64,000 nucleotides of DNA, taken from the NCBI RefSeq assembly GCF_001750105.1, contig NZ_CP014143.1, positions 62,001 to 126,000 on the forward strand, written 5' to 3'. A program made the translations under genes and the position numbers. Source of the DNA: Microbulbifer aggregans. Its GTDB lineage: Bacteria; Pseudomonadota; Gammaproteobacteria; Pseudomonadales; Cellvibrionaceae. Each line of letters begins with the position of its first letter. Position 1 is the first letter of the stretch. Below, piece by piece: positions 17,327-26,767 of this stretch. The notes under the pieces are model-generated. The model was not told the DNA's origin. It made no database searches and saw only the letters and a list, made by a program, of their open reading frames with translations.

Positions 17327-17674
17327 TCAATCGGTATCGACGGGCGGACGCATCGGTGCAGGGAAAGGGAACTGGGTAACCTTGTCACCCTTGACCTCGA
17401 CGATCTTGCCGGTGCCCTCTTTCTCCACCTCATCGATGCGCACGATGCTGTGCATGGGGATATAGGAGCGGGTAACCGAGGCAAATTCGGTCTTCAGCTT
17501 CTCCTCGCTGGGGTCCACCACCAGCTGGGATTTCTCGCCGAACACGAACTCCTCCACCTCGATAAAGCCATACATCTCGCTCTGATAGATGGCCCGGGCG
17601 TAAAGTTCGTAAACCTGGTTTTGGTTGTGGAAGATGACTTTGTAAATCGGGTTCGCCATAGGGTTCTCTGACAT
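17327..17674 (-). CDS. DUF1820 family protein
   Basis: A 115-residue cytoplasmic protein. It carries the family core NPIYKVIFHNQNQVYELYAR, then YGFIEVEEFVFGE, LVVDPSEEKLK and SYIPMHSIVRIDEVEKEG. Homologues are widespread in gammaproteobacteria and often lie near miaB, as here; function is unknown. The start at 17674 (MSENPMANPIYK) or 17659 (MANPIYK) is preferred to the longer frame from 17716. Convergent with the CPBP gene. Confidence 0.85.
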   Translation of the reverse strand: MSENPMANPIYKVIFHNQNQVYELYARAIYQSEMYGFIEVEEFVFGEKSQLVVDPSEEKLKTEFASVTRSYIPMHSIVRIDEVEKEGTGKIVEVKGDKVTQFPFPAPMRPPVDTD

Positions 17675-17954
17675 GGGCCCATCTGGACCACTCGGACACA
17701 GGTCCCGCGGGGCCACTGTAAACCAGGGGCACGGAGCCTGCTACAACTTGGGACTGGGGCCGTACGCAGTACCCCCTGCCTAAAAAGCGCGCAAGGATAG
17801 CATAAATTGACCTGTGGACATCAACCCGACTAACGGGTCAGAGACTGGAAGAGAACGTGACAACTGCTATGATGGACTATCCGCCCGGCAAGTGGTGCAT
17901 ATGAGGTCAGCCGGGTCTTAGACAGTGTCACAAGGTACCAAAGCCTCAGTCCCT

Positions 17955-20087
17955 ATGCGCCAGTTAATCTCTGAACTCAAGCGCCGCAACATTTTCCGGG
18001 TCTCCGGAGTCTATGTTGTTGTCAGCTGGATCATTATCCAAATCGCCGTTGCCGTGGAGGCACCGCTAAGCCTGCCAGGCTGGACCGACACCATGGTCAT
18101 CATCCTGCTGGCTCTGGGGCTACCCATCACCATGGTGTTCACCTGGGCATTTGAGATCACACCGGAGGGCCTCCGGCGTACACGCATCGTTGAGGATGAC
18201 GCCCTTAACGCGCGCCTGCGCATCACCGACGGGCTGCTGGCCGTACTGATCGTCGCTCTGATTGGCGTATCGGCTGCCCCCTACCTCGCGCATTGGAATA
18301 ACAGTGATCTCGAACCAACCACCCGCTCACCTTCAATCGCGGTATTACCGTTTGTGGACATGTCGCCGGACAAAGACCAGGAATACTTTTCCGACGGTAT
18401 TTCCGAAGAGATTCTCAACGTGCTCGCGAAAACCCCGGGGCTGCAAGTAGCCGCGCGAACCTCCTCCTTTGCCTTCAAAGGACAAGACCAGGATATCCGT
18501 AAAATTGGCGAAACCCTGGATGTAGCCCACGTACTTGAAGGGTCGATACGCAAGTTTGGCGACAGGATAAGGATCACCGCGCAGCTGATCCGTGCCGACA
18601 ATGGCTACCACCTCTGGTCGGAAACCTATGACCGGAGCCTGGCTGACATTTTCGCACTGCAGGATGAAATTTCCGGTCAGATCCTCTCCGCCATGGAAGT
18701 GCACCTGCTTGGGCAAAAACCGGCCTCCAGGAGCAACCAGAACCTGGAGGCCTATGACCTCTACTTGCGTGGCAAGCACCTACAGTCAAAGCGCACCAAA
18801 GAGAACCTTCTGGCTGCCGTGCCCTTTTTCAAGGAGGCCGTCGCGCTAGCCCCGGACTTTGCCGAAGGTCACGCAGCACTTGCACTCAACTATATGCTGC
18901 TCAGGAGAGGCACGGGCAACTATGGAGAGTTCACCAATGCACAGGCTAGAAATCTGGCCATGCCACATTACGAAAAAGCCAGGCAGCTTGCTCCTGAATT
19001 ACCTGAAGCCCATGCGCTCAGCAACTTTTTGGGTAATACCCCGCAAGAAGTGCTTGCAGGGCTGGACCGCGCCATCGAGCTAAACCCCAACTATGCGGAG
19101 GCACTGGTCTGGCGCTCATCGTACAAAATCAACCATGTTAATTTTTCCGAAGGGCTCAGGGATCTGGAAAAAGCCCGTGAGATCGACCCACTTTCACTAC
19201 TGATCAACACCAATACAGTATTGCTAAATGCAAATTTTGGAAACCTGGGCAATGCAAAACGGGCCGCACAGACATTAGCATCCATCGCGCCAAACTCACC
19301 TCTGACCGGCCAATCGCAGGTGATAGTCAACATGATGGAAGGGAATTTCTCCAAGGCGTTGCTGATTGCGATCAACCTGGAACGCAATGGCGACTCAACG
19401 CTGAACACCAGGGCCTGGCTAAGTATCTTTCTCTCGGGATTGGGCTTCTATTCTGCCGATCTGGTCAGCGACGAAGAAAATGAAATCCGCCTTTACTGGC
19501 AGGCCAGCGAGCGTTGGAGTTTCGGCCACATTGAAGCCGCAGCAACGTTCAGCAAGAAAATTCAAGAAACCCACGCTGATGATCCATTCTCTATCATCCA
19601 ATACGCAGGTCTCCTCAACCTGCAGGGCAGGCAGGAAGAGGCCCGTAAACTGTTGGAGCCCATGATTGCCAGCGGAAACCAAAAGACAGTGCCGCCGTGC
19701 ATGCCGGATCTGCAAATTGTCCTGGTTGAACTCCAACTGGAAAAAGAGTTGATCCAAACAGGCAGGTTATGCGGGCCGCGCTTTGATACCCGCCGCGCCA
19801 ATCTCAGCTGGGAAGTACTGCAACGGGGCTTCGCCTACTTTGCCATTCGTGGAGAGGTCGACAAGGCTGTTGCCCTGCTCGAGGGGTCCGTCAAAAAAGG
19901 GGCGCCGATGCTCTTCGGCGATATGCGCAAGGCGCTGCCGTATATAGCTGACGACCCACGGGTAAAGCCTCTGCTGAAAACCCTCGATCAGCGGGCCTCG
20001 CAACTGCGGAAGACTCTGCTTTCGGAGTTGCAAGTAAGCGCACCAGAAGTCCATGCACAGATCCTGCTCGCTGCCGCATCGGAATGA
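17955..20087 (+). CDS. Membrane-anchored TolB-N/TPR protein
   Basis: About 710 residues. The cytoplasmic N terminus has the family tag ISELKRRNIFRVSGVYVVVSW, then two to three membrane helices (to about residue 115). Residues about 130-260 match the TolB N-terminal-like domain common in these proteins (SIAVLPFVDMSPDKDQEYFS, then RIRITAQLIRADNGYHLWSE). The rest, about 270-650, is a tetratricopeptide solenoid (AVALAPDFAEGHAALALNYM, AIELNPNYAEALVW). Such proteins are often attached to adenylate cyclase or DNA-binding domains; neither is present, so it is probably a periplasmic scaffold. ATG 17955 puts the LKRRN tag at the usual distance from the N terminus; the alternative is GTG 17925. Confidence 0.8.
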   Translation: MRQLISELKRRNIFRVSGVYVVVSWIIIQIAVAVEAPLSLPGWTDTMVIILLALGLPITMVFTWAFEITPEGLRRTRIVEDDALNARLRITDGLLAVLIVALIGVSAAPYLAHWNNSDLEPTTRSPSIAVLPFVDMSPDKDQEYFSDGISEEILNVLAKTPGLQVAARTSSFAFKGQDQDIRKIGETLDVAHVLEGSIRKFGDRIRITAQLIRADNGYHLWSETYDRSLADIFALQDEISGQILSAMEVHLLGQKPASRSNQNLEAYDLYLRGKHLQSKRTKENLLAAVPFFKEAVALAPDFAEGHAALALNYMLLRRGTGNYGEFTNAQARNLAMPHYEKARQLAPELPEAHALSNFLGNTPQEVLAGLDRAIELNPNYAEALVWRSSYKINHVNFSEGLRDLEKAREIDPLSLLINTNTVLLNANFGNLGNAKRAAQTLASIAPNSPLTGQSQVIVNMMEGNFSKALLIAINLERNGDSTLNTRAWLSIFLSGLGFYSADLVSDEENEIRLYWQASERWSFGHIEAAATFSKKIQETHADDPFSIIQYAGLLNLQGRQEEARKLLEPMIASGNQKTVPPCMPDLQIVLVELQLEKELIQTGRLCGPRFDTRRANLSWEVLQRGFAYFAIRGEVDKAVALLEGSVKKGAPMLFGDMRKALPYIADDPRVKPLLKTLDQRASQLRKTLLSELQVSAPEVHAQILLAAASE

Positions 20088-20098
20088 CCTGAAAAACC

Positions 20099-20116
20099 GG
20101 CCCGGCACCCCGGGCC
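20099..20116 (+). terminator. GC-rich hairpin after the TPR gene
   Basis: GGCCCGG-CACC-CCGGGCC, a 7-bp stem with a 4-nt loop, begins 12 nt after the stop codon. No clear T-run follows. It separates the TPR transcript from the miaB promoter. Confidence 0.5.
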
Positions 20117-20144
20117 TGCCGCTGGTACTTCTGCCCTATACCGC

Positions 20145-20150
20145 TATAAT
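20145..20150 (+). promoter_or_regulatory. miaB promoter -10 box with GC-rich discriminator
   Basis: A consensus TATAAT is followed directly by GCGCCG, 43 nt upstream of the miaB start. The -35 region is weak. The GC-rich discriminator is the kind associated with growth-rate and ppGpp control. Confidence 0.5.
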
Positions 20151-20192
20151 GCGCCGTCCACAACCCGCTGAACATTTTTTGACCAGGTACCC

Positions 20193-21602
20193 ATGACTCA
20201 AACCATGACCGTATCCGAGCAAAACGCCCTCGCCGAAGGCGAGCGCAAGACCAAAAAGCTCTACATCAAAACCCACGGCTGCCAGATGAACGAGTATGAC
20301 TCGGCGCGCATGCGCGATCTGCTCGGCGAGTCGCACGCGATGGTTACAACTGACGATCCCGAGGAAGCCGACGTCCTGCTGGTCAACACTTGTTCTATCC
20401 GCGAGAAGGCACAGGAAAAACTGTTCCACCAGCTGGGCCGCTGGAAGCACCTCAAGGAAAAAAATCCCGATCTGGTGATCGGTGTCGGCGGCTGCGTGGC
20501 GAGCCAGGAAGGCGAGGCGATCGCCAAGCGCGCGCCCTATGTCGACCTGATTTTCGGCCCACAGACCCTGCACCGTCTGCCGGAGATGATGGAGACCCGC
20601 CAACAGAAGAGCGGCGCTGTCGTGGTGGACGTGACCTTCCCGGAGATCGAGAAGTTCGACCGTCTGCCCCAACCGGAGGCAGAGGGCGCAACCGCATTCG
20701 TCTCCATCATGGAGGGCTGTTCCAAGTACTGCACCTTCTGTGTGGTGCCTTACACCCGCGGTGAGGAGGTAAGCCGTCCGGTCGCTGACGTGCTGGAAGA
20801 AGTGGCGCATCTGGCTGACCAGGGCGTGCGCGAGGTGAACCTCCTGGGCCAGAACGTGAACGCCTACCGGGCCCCCGGCGACGATGGCCAGATCGTGGAC
20901 TTCGCCGAGCTGATCACCTACGTGGCGGCCATCGACGGCATCGACCGTATCCGCTACACCACCTCCCACCCGGTGGAATTCTCCGATGCGCTGATCGATG
21001 TCTATGCCGAGGTGCCGGAGCTAGTCAACCACCTGCATCTGCCGGTACAGAGCGGTTCCGACCGCATCTTGATGGCCATGAAACGCGGCCACACGGCGCT
21101 GGAGTACAAGTCCAAGATCCGCCGCCTGCGCAAGATCCGCCCGGATATCTGCCTGTCTTCTGACTTTATCATCGGCTTCCCCGGTGAGACCGACAAGGAC
21201 TTCGAGGACACCATGAAACTGATTCAGGATGTCGGCTTCGATATCTCTTTCAGCTTCATCTATTCACCGCGCCCCGGCACGCCGGCCTCGGATCTGCCAG
21301 ACGACACCCCGGAAGAGCTGAAAAAGCAGCGCCTGCAGCTGCTGCAGCACCGCATCAACCAGCAGGCGGCGGAAATTGCCCGCCGCATGGTGGGCAACAC
21401 CGAGCGGGTTCTGGTCACCGGCGTCTCCAAGAAGGACCCGGGCCAGCTGCAGGGCCGGACCGAAAACAACCGCGTGGTCAATTTCCGCGCCGACGATATG
21501 GCGTTGATTGGCAAATTCGCCGATGTGGTGATCGAGGAAGCACTGCCGAACTCCCTGCGCGGCACCCTGATCACCTCAGAACTGGATGGTCCGCTTTTCT
21601 GA
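20193..21602 (+). CDS. miaB: tRNA-2-methylthio-N6-isopentenyladenosine37 synthase MiaB
   Basis: Radical-SAM methylthiotransferase that adds the 2-methylthio group to i6A37 of tRNAs reading U-starting codons. 469 residues. The N-terminal UPF0004 domain has [11 protein letters not shown] (first cluster cysteine), NTCSIREKA and [11 protein letters not shown]. The radical-SAM cluster is [15 protein letters not shown] near residue 175. Later segments are [20 protein letters not shown] and a C-terminal TRAM domain ([11 protein letters not shown]). It heads the conserved miaB-phoH-ybeY-corC-lnt series but is separated from phoH by a hairpin terminator. About 10 to 15 unaligned residues precede the conserved start. 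Confidence 0.97.
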   Translation: MTQTMTVSEQNALAEGERKTKKLYIKTHGCQMNEYDSARMRDLLGESHAMVTTDDPEEADVLLVNTCSIREKAQEKLFHQLGRWKHLKEKNPDLVIGVGGCVASQEGEAIAKRAPYVDLIFGPQTLHRLPEMMETRQQKSGAVVVDVTFPEIEKFDRLPQPEAEGATAFVSIMEGCSKYCTFCVVPYTRGEEVSRPVADVLEEVAHLADQGVREVNLLGQNVNAYRAPGDDGQIVDFAELITYVAAIDGIDRIRYTTSHPVEFSDALIDVYAEVPELVNHLHLPVQSGSDRILMAMKRGHTALEYKSKIRRLRKIRPDICLSSDFIIGFPGETDKDFEDTMKLIQDVGFDISFSFIYSPRPGTPASDLPDDTPEELKKQRLQLLQHRINQQAAEIARRMVGNTERVLVTGVSKKDPGQLQGRTENNRVVNFRADDMALIGKFADVVIEEALPNSLRGTLITSELDGPLF

Positions 21603-21623
21603 AGAGTCGAGCCGCGAGACCGT

Positions 21624-21654
21624 CGGGGCTGTCGGCCAATTGGTCACAGCCCCG
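21624..21654 (+). terminator. Hairpin terminator after miaB
   Basis: CGGGGCTGT and ACAGCCCCG form a perfect 9-bp stem around a 13-nt loop, 22 nt after the miaB stop. The loop itself contains CCAATTGG, so the structure can extend. It probably uncouples miaB from the phoH operon. Confidence 0.65.
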
Positions 21655-21772
21655 AAACTGTAATACCCCTATGTTATAAGCGGTTTTTACAGTTAGAAGG
21701 TATTGGTCATATCGCGGCCTTTCCCCTACCGGGAAAATCGGTATACCCTAGCAGTGAATCCCCCAGTTAAAG

Positions 21773-22810
21773 GTGCCGGAAACCAATTTGGAAACACATA
21801 CCCTCGCCCACAGCATCACCCTCGAACCCAACGACGCGCGCCGCCTCGCCAATCTCTGCGGCCAGTTCGATGAACATCTGCGTCAGATAGAACAGCGACT
21901 CGATATTGAAATCCGCAACCGCGGCAATGAGTTCGCCTTTTACGGTGAACCCAAGAGCGCCCGCGTCGCCGGTGAACTGCTGAATTTCCTCTATGGGGAA
22001 ACCGAGAAGCGCGATCACCTGACGCCCGACGAGATCCACCTGGCCCTGCAGCAGTCCGGCGTTGAGGAACTGCTGCAGAAGAGTGAGTCCGAGAGCGACA
22101 GCGATGCAGACGAGGTTGTGCTGATCCGCACCAAGAAATGCTCTGTGCGCCCCCGGGGACTGAACCAGCGCCGGTATGTGCGCGCGGTACAGACCAACGA
22201 TATCAACTTCGGCATCGGCCCTGCCGGTACCGGCAAGACCTACCTCGCCGTCGCCTGTGCTGTGGAAGCACTGCTGAAGGACGAGGTTGAGCGCATCCTG
22301 CTGGTGCGCCCTGCGGTGGAAGCTGGCGAGAAGCTGGGCTTCCTGCCCGGCGACCTGAGCCAGAAGGTTGACCCCTATCTGCGTCCGCTCTACGACGCCC
22401 TCTATGAAATGCTGGGTTTCGAGACGGTAGGCAAGTTGATCGAGCGCAATGTGATCGAGGTGGCACCGCTGGCCTACATGCGCGGCCGCACCCTGAACAA
22501 CGCCTTCGTGATCCTGGACGAGAGCCAGAACACCACCCGTGAACAGATGAAAATGTTCCTGACCCGCATCGGCTTCGGATCCACTGCGGTAATTACCGGT
22601 GACCCGAGCCAGATCGACCTGCCCCGCGGCCAGGCGTCCGGCCTGCGTCACGCCATCGAGGTACTGGGCAAGGTCAACGGTATCAGCTTTACCCATTTCG
22701 GCGCCAAGGATGTGGTGCGCCACCCACTGGTTCAGCGCATCGTCGAAGCCTACGATATCCATGAAGCGGCTCGTGAAGCTGCAGAAAAGCGGAGCGAAGA
22801 CGCGGCCTGA
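21773..22810 (+). CDS. ybeZ: PhoH-like NTPase YbeZ
   Basis: A 345-residue cytoplasmic P-loop protein. Walker A is GPAGTGKTYLA near residue 150 and Walker B is FVILDESQNTT near 245; VITGDPSQIDLP is the following sensor-like motif. A KH-like N-terminal part precedes (LANLCGQFDEHLRQIEQRLD). In other bacteria YbeZ interacts with YbeY and is thought to help in ribosome/RNA quality control. It begins a tightly spaced unit with ybeY (24 nt gap). Start choice is uncertain: GTG 21773 or TTG 21788, the latter with GGAAACC just upstream. Confidence 0.93.
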   Translation: MPETNLETHTLAHSITLEPNDARRLANLCGQFDEHLRQIEQRLDIEIRNRGNEFAFYGEPKSARVAGELLNFLYGETEKRDHLTPDEIHLALQQSGVEELLQKSESESDSDADEVVLIRTKKCSVRPRGLNQRRYVRAVQTNDINFGIGPAGTGKTYLAVACAVEALLKDEVERILLVRPAVEAGEKLGFLPGDLSQKVDPYLRPLYDALYEMLGFETVGKLIERNVIEVAPLAYMRGRTLNNAFVILDESQNTTREQMKMFLTRIGFGSTAVITGDPSQIDLPRGQASGLRHAIEVLGKVNGISFTHFGAKDVVRHPLVQRIVEAYDIHEAAREAAEKRSEDAA

Positions 22811-22834
22811 GGCCGCGCTCCGTGAGCCCCGGAT

Positions 22835-23320
22835 ATGCCGGAACTTCACCTAGACGTACAGCGGGCCAGTAGCGCCACGAACCTCCCGTCTGACGAGCAG
22901 ATCCACCACTGGGTACAGGCAGCGCTTGGCGCCCACCGGGAGGAAGCAGAACTGTCGGTGCGCATCGTCGATGAAGATGAGAGCCAACAGCTCAATCGCG
23001 ACTATCGGGGCAAGGACAAGCCCACCAATGTATTATCCTTCCCGGCAGACCTGCCCGCAGATGTGGAATTGCCGTTGCTTGGCGATCTCGTGATCTGCGC
23101 ACCCGTAGTCACCAGGGAGGCGCGAGAGCAACACAAAGCGACCTCTGCGCACTGGGCACACATGGTGGTCCATGGCACACTGCATCTTCTGGGTTACGAC
23201 CATATCGAGGATGCCGACGCGGAGCTCATGGAAGGCCTGGAAGTGAAGGTGCTGGCAGGGTTGGGCATTGCCGACCCCTACCAGCCCGCAGACCGATCGA
23301 CAGAGGCCCCCCGGGCCTGA
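22835..23320 (+). CDS. ybeY: Endoribonuclease YbeY
   Basis: A 161-residue metal-dependent RNase involved in 16S rRNA 3' maturation and ribosome quality control. The zinc-binding signature [11 protein letters not shown] (three histidines) lies at about residues 114-124. [17 protein letters not shown] is the conserved N-terminal strand. It lies between ybeZ and corC in the standard order. The C-terminal tail (about 20 residues, [13 protein letters not shown]) is variable. Confidence 0.96.
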   Translation: MPELHLDVQRASSATNLPSDEQIHHWVQAALGAHREEAELSVRIVDEDESQQLNRDYRGKDKPTNVLSFPADLPADVELPLLGDLVICAPVVTREAREQHKATSAHWAHMVVHGTLHLLGYDHIEDADAELMEGLEVKVLAGLGIADPYQPADRSTEAPRA

Positions 23321-23364
23321 GCGGCCGCAAGGCGTTTTTGAGACACGACGAGAGAAACCGGAGC

Positions 23365-24261
23365 ATGGCCACATCCATGACCACAGACGAACCCCCAAGT
23401 AGCCAGTCTTCCGGCAAGCCCCGATCGGGGGAGAAGAACTGGCTGGAAAAACTGTTCGGCGCCTTTTCCGCCGAGCCCAAGTCCCGCGACGAGCTGCTCG
23501 ACATCATCAAGGATGCGGCAGACAACAAGCTGGTAGACGCCGAGGCCCTGTCCATCATCGAAGGCGCTCTGGACGTCTCGAGCCAGCAGGTGCGGGAGAT
23601 CATGATTCCCCGCTCGCAGATGGTGGTAGTCAGCCTCCAGGATACGCCGGAAGAGTTTCTGCCCAAGATCATCGAATCCGGGCACTCCCGCTTCCCGGTG
23701 ATCGGCGAGAGCATCGACGACATTCGCGGCATATTGCTGGCCAAGGATCTCCTCCCGCTGATTCTCAAGGGCCTCGAGGGCTTCGAGCTCGAAAGTATCA
23801 TTCGCCCCGCCAATATCATCCCCGAGAGCAAGCGCCTCAACATCCTGCTGCGGGAGTTCCGCGAGAACCGCTATCACATGGCCGTCGTGATCGACGAGTA
23901 TGGTGGTGTCTCCGGCGTGGTGACCATCGAGGACATCCTCGAGGAGATCGTCGGTGAAATCGAAGACGAGACGGACGAGGAGGAAGCGGATAGCTTTATC
24001 CGCAAGGTGGGCGACAATGACTTCATCGTGAAGGCCCTGACCCCGATCGAGGAGTTCAACGAATATTTCGAGAGCGAACTCAGCGACGAGGAGTTCGACA
24101 CTGTCGGCGGCCTGATCATGCAGTCATTCGGCCACCTGCCGAGTCGCGACGAAGTGACCGACCTGGGGCACTTCCGCTTCCGGGTCCTCTACGCCGATAA
24201 TCGCCAGATACACCTGTTGCGAGTGAGCCGCCAACGCCGGCAGCCCCGCGAAGAGGAGTAA
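23365..24261 (+). CDS. corC: CorC/YbeX family CBS-domain protein
   Basis: A 298-residue cytoplasmic protein without the DUF21 membrane domain. Two CBS domains span about residues 65-190 (REIMIPRSQMVVV, GHSRFPVIGES, MAVVIDEYGGVSGVVTIEDI). A C-terminal CorC_HlyC domain follows (DEEFDTVGGLIMQSFGHLPS). Classical annotations link it to Mg/Co efflux with CorA; its conserved place after ybeZY suggests a link to ribosome or metal homeostasis. The ATG at 23365 with GGAG just upstream is preferred to the frame-opening TTG at 23338. Confidence 0.92.
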   Translation: MATSMTTDEPPSSQSSGKPRSGEKNWLEKLFGAFSAEPKSRDELLDIIKDAADNKLVDAEALSIIEGALDVSSQQVREIMIPRSQMVVVSLQDTPEEFLPKIIESGHSRFPVIGESIDDIRGILLAKDLLPLILKGLEGFELESIIRPANIIPESKRLNILLREFRENRYHMAVVIDEYGGVSGVVTIEDILEEIVGEIEDETDEEEADSFIRKVGDNDFIVKALTPIEEFNEYFESELSDEEFDTVGGLIMQSFGHLPSRDEVTDLGHFRFRVLYADNRQIHLLRVSRQRRQPREEE

Positions 24262-24313
24262 ACAGCGTCGCCCGGGTGCCCTGCAGGCGCGGGGCGCCAG
24301 TGAGATAAAATCC

Positions 24314-25891
24314 ATGCGAAAACTGTTTCTACCCCTCGCCAGTGCCGCCGCCGGCGGCCTGATGACACTCTCATTTGCGCCCTTCAGCTACTGGCCTACC
24401 GGGCTGGTTTCGCTGACCCTGTTTGCCTGGCTGAATTTATACGCCGCGGATACCGGCCGACTGGGAAAGAGAGCCGGTTTCTGGCTGGCGTTCTGTTTTG
24501 GACTGGGACTTTTTGCCAGTGGCGGCTCCTGGGTCTACGTGTCGATTACCGATTTCGGCGGTTCCTCGATGGCACTGGGCCTGCTACTGACCGGCGGATT
24601 CGTTGCCATCCTGGCCGCCATCCTGGCACTGCCATTCCTGTTGATCGGCCGCTTCACCGGTAACCCGCTGAGCTTCGGCCTCGCCTTCCCCGCCCTGTGG
24701 TTCCTGAGCGAGTGGCTGCGCACCTGGCTGTTCACCGGCTTTCCCTGGTTGTTCGCCGGCTACGCCCACATCGACACCTGGCTCTCAGGCTGGGCACCGG
24801 TTCTGAGCGTCTACGGCATCGGCCTGCTGCTTGCACTCAGCGCCGCGGTCATCGCACTCTTGGCCGCACGCAAACTGCCCCTCCGCCAGCAAAGGGCCAA
24901 CCTGGCACTGCTGATCGTCGCTGCGTTGACCTGGCCCGCGGGCGCCCTGCTATCCCATGTGGAGTGGACCGAACGGGGCCAGGAAATCACCGTGGGCCTG
25001 GTACAGGCCAACATCCCTCAGGAAAAGAAGTGGCTGCCGGAGTTTCGCGGAGAAACCATCAGCCGCTACCAGGAGGGCACCCGCGAGCTCGCCAGCCAGA
25101 ACGTGGACGTGATCATCTGGCCAGAGGCCGCACTGCCGCTGCTATACAGCCAGGCTCCAAACCTCATGCAGGCACTGCAGAGGAATGCCGAGCAAACCGG
25201 CATCGACCTGATCAGCGGCATTCTCTACGACCGCATCGAAACGCCTGAGAACGGAGCTCCGCGGAGGCTGGTACACAACTCCGCCGCCGTATTCGGCCGC
25301 AGTCCACATGTCTACCACAAGCGCCACCTGGTACCCTTTGGCGAGTATGTGCCGCTGGAGGATTGGCTGCGTGGCACCATCGAGTTCTTTGACCTGCCCA
25401 CGTCATTTATCCGCCCCGGGCCGGATGAACAACAACCCTTGCTGGCCGCCGGTGCCGGCTGGGCTCCACTCATCTGCTACGAAATCGTCTACCCGGCACT
25501 GGTGGCCGAGAGTGCCCTGACCTCGGATATCCTCCTGACCATCAGTAACGACGCCTGGTTCGGCGCCTCCATCGGCCCCCTGCAGCATATGCAGATGGCG
25601 CAGATGCGGGCTCTGGAGACCGATCGCTATCTGGTGCGCGCCACCAATACCGGGGTCACGGCCATCGTCGACCCGCACGGACGGATCACCGAACGCCTGC
25701 CCCAGTTCGAGCGCGCCATCATGACCGGCAAGGTTGCGGCGAGAAGCGGTGCCACCCCATTCATGCTATTGGGCCTCTGGGGAATGCTGGCGCTCGCCGT
25801 CGCCATGCTCACCGCAGCACTGTTAATGCAGCGTGCCCGCAGAATTCAGGGAGAGCCGGCATTCACCGGTGAGGCGGCGGACGGCAACTGA
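24314..25891 (+). CDS. lnt: Apolipoprotein N-acyltransferase
   Basis: Transfers the third acyl chain to the N-terminal cysteine of lipoproteins at the periplasmic face of the inner membrane. 525 residues. About six to seven N-terminal membrane helices (FAPFSYWPTGLVSLTLFAWL is typical) precede a nitrilase-like domain at about 230-490. The catalytic triad positions are visible as WPEAALP (Glu), HKRHLVPFGEYVP (Lys) and PLICYEIVYP (Cys). A C-terminal helix follows. It ends the ybeZ-ybeY-corC-lnt unit, 52 nt after corC. Confidence 0.97.
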   Translation: MRKLFLPLASAAAGGLMTLSFAPFSYWPTGLVSLTLFAWLNLYAADTGRLGKRAGFWLAFCFGLGLFASGGSWVYVSITDFGGSSMALGLLLTGGFVAILAAILALPFLLIGRFTGNPLSFGLAFPALWFLSEWLRTWLFTGFPWLFAGYAHIDTWLSGWAPVLSVYGIGLLLALSAAVIALLAARKLPLRQQRANLALLIVAALTWPAGALLSHVEWTERGQEITVGLVQANIPQEKKWLPEFRGETISRYQEGTRELASQNVDVIIWPEAALPLLYSQAPNLMQALQRNAEQTGIDLISGILYDRIETPENGAPRRLVHNSAAVFGRSPHVYHKRHLVPFGEYVPLEDWLRGTIEFFDLPTSFIRPGPDEQQPLLAAGAGWAPLICYEIVYPALVAESALTSDILLTISNDAWFGASIGPLQHMQMAQMRALETDRYLVRATNTGVTAIVDPHGRITERLPQFERAIMTGKVAARSGATPFMLLGLWGMLALAVAMLTAALLMQRARRIQGEPAFTGEAADGN

Positions 25892-25974
25892 AACCGGCAG
25901 CCGCCTCAGCGCGGATAGTTCGCTACGCCGTAATAACGCATCGAATCCCCTGAATCGGGGCGCCGGCTAACCGA

Positions 25975-26460
25975 CTAAAAGGGAATGCGGAATTGAATAA
26001 CATCGATACCGGTGTTGAGCCGGGTCAGGCTAGCACTGGATAGATGCTGGTATTCAAGGGAAAAGCCCCGGAAGTCGATACCGACACCGGTTCTGAAATT
26101 GAAATGGCCAACCAGCGGGGAGCCATCCACGTAGGCCAGTCCCACCCGACCGTAGACGCTGCCCCGGCACCATTCCCAGCCAGGGCGCAACATGCGGGTA
26201 ATCGAGGCGGCGTATCCCAATCGCTCCTGCGCCCCCTCTGAGGTATCTCCCTGACCGAGAATGACCCCACCCAGTTCCCATCGCTGGTGACGGATGGAAA
26301 CTTCCGCTGCAGTCATATCACCGTTGAACAGGGTCTGGCCAAGACCGATCGAAAAAACATTCTCGCGACTTTCCTCTGCAACGGCTGAACCGACAAGTGC
26401 CAGCCAAATCACCGGGATACAACAAATCCCCGCTACCCTTGCAAAGGCCCTGCTCAACAT
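25975..26460 (-). CDS. PagL-like outer-membrane lipid A 3-O-deacylase family protein
   Basis: 161 residues from the ATG at 26460. A signal peptide ends around VGSAVA. The mature part has alternating beta-barrel strands and ends in a terminal Phe, as in outer-membrane proteins. The C-terminal EYQHLSSASLTRLNTGID matches the PagL active-site region: His and Ser spaced as HxS, with Asp 14 residues after the His where PagL has Glu. In PagL this triad removes the 3-O acyl chain of lipid A. The E-to-D change and short length make activity uncertain. The start has GAGGTACATAGG upstream. Convergent with lnt. Confidence 0.7.
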   Translation of the reverse strand: MLSRAFARVAGICCIPVIWLALVGSAVAEESRENVFSIGLGQTLFNGDMTAAEVSIRHQRWELGGVILGQGDTSEGAQERLGYAASITRMLRPGWEWCRGSVYGRVGLAYVDGSPLVGHFNFRTGVGIDFRGFSLEYQHLSSASLTRLNTGIDVIQFRIPF

Positions 26461-26767
26461 CCTATGTACCTCTACTACGCAGGTTACGGACAAAATCCTT
26501 TTGCCCATAAAGTGTTCGCAGTATAGCAAACGATGCGACTGGGCCGCCGTAGTCGAAATGCTTCAACAAACCCATTGGCTAAGGCCAAATCAATACGGCA
26601 TTTACCAGGCCTGAAACTGCAAGCAGGCGCCAAAATACACCAGAGCAAGAATTGATTGGCTTACACTGCGCAAGAATGCTTATAAATAGCCTGCAAGCCG
26701 CATGAATACTGCTACCGGCTGCTATTATGCTGACCAATAAATGAATAACGGCACGGATGCCCAACCT

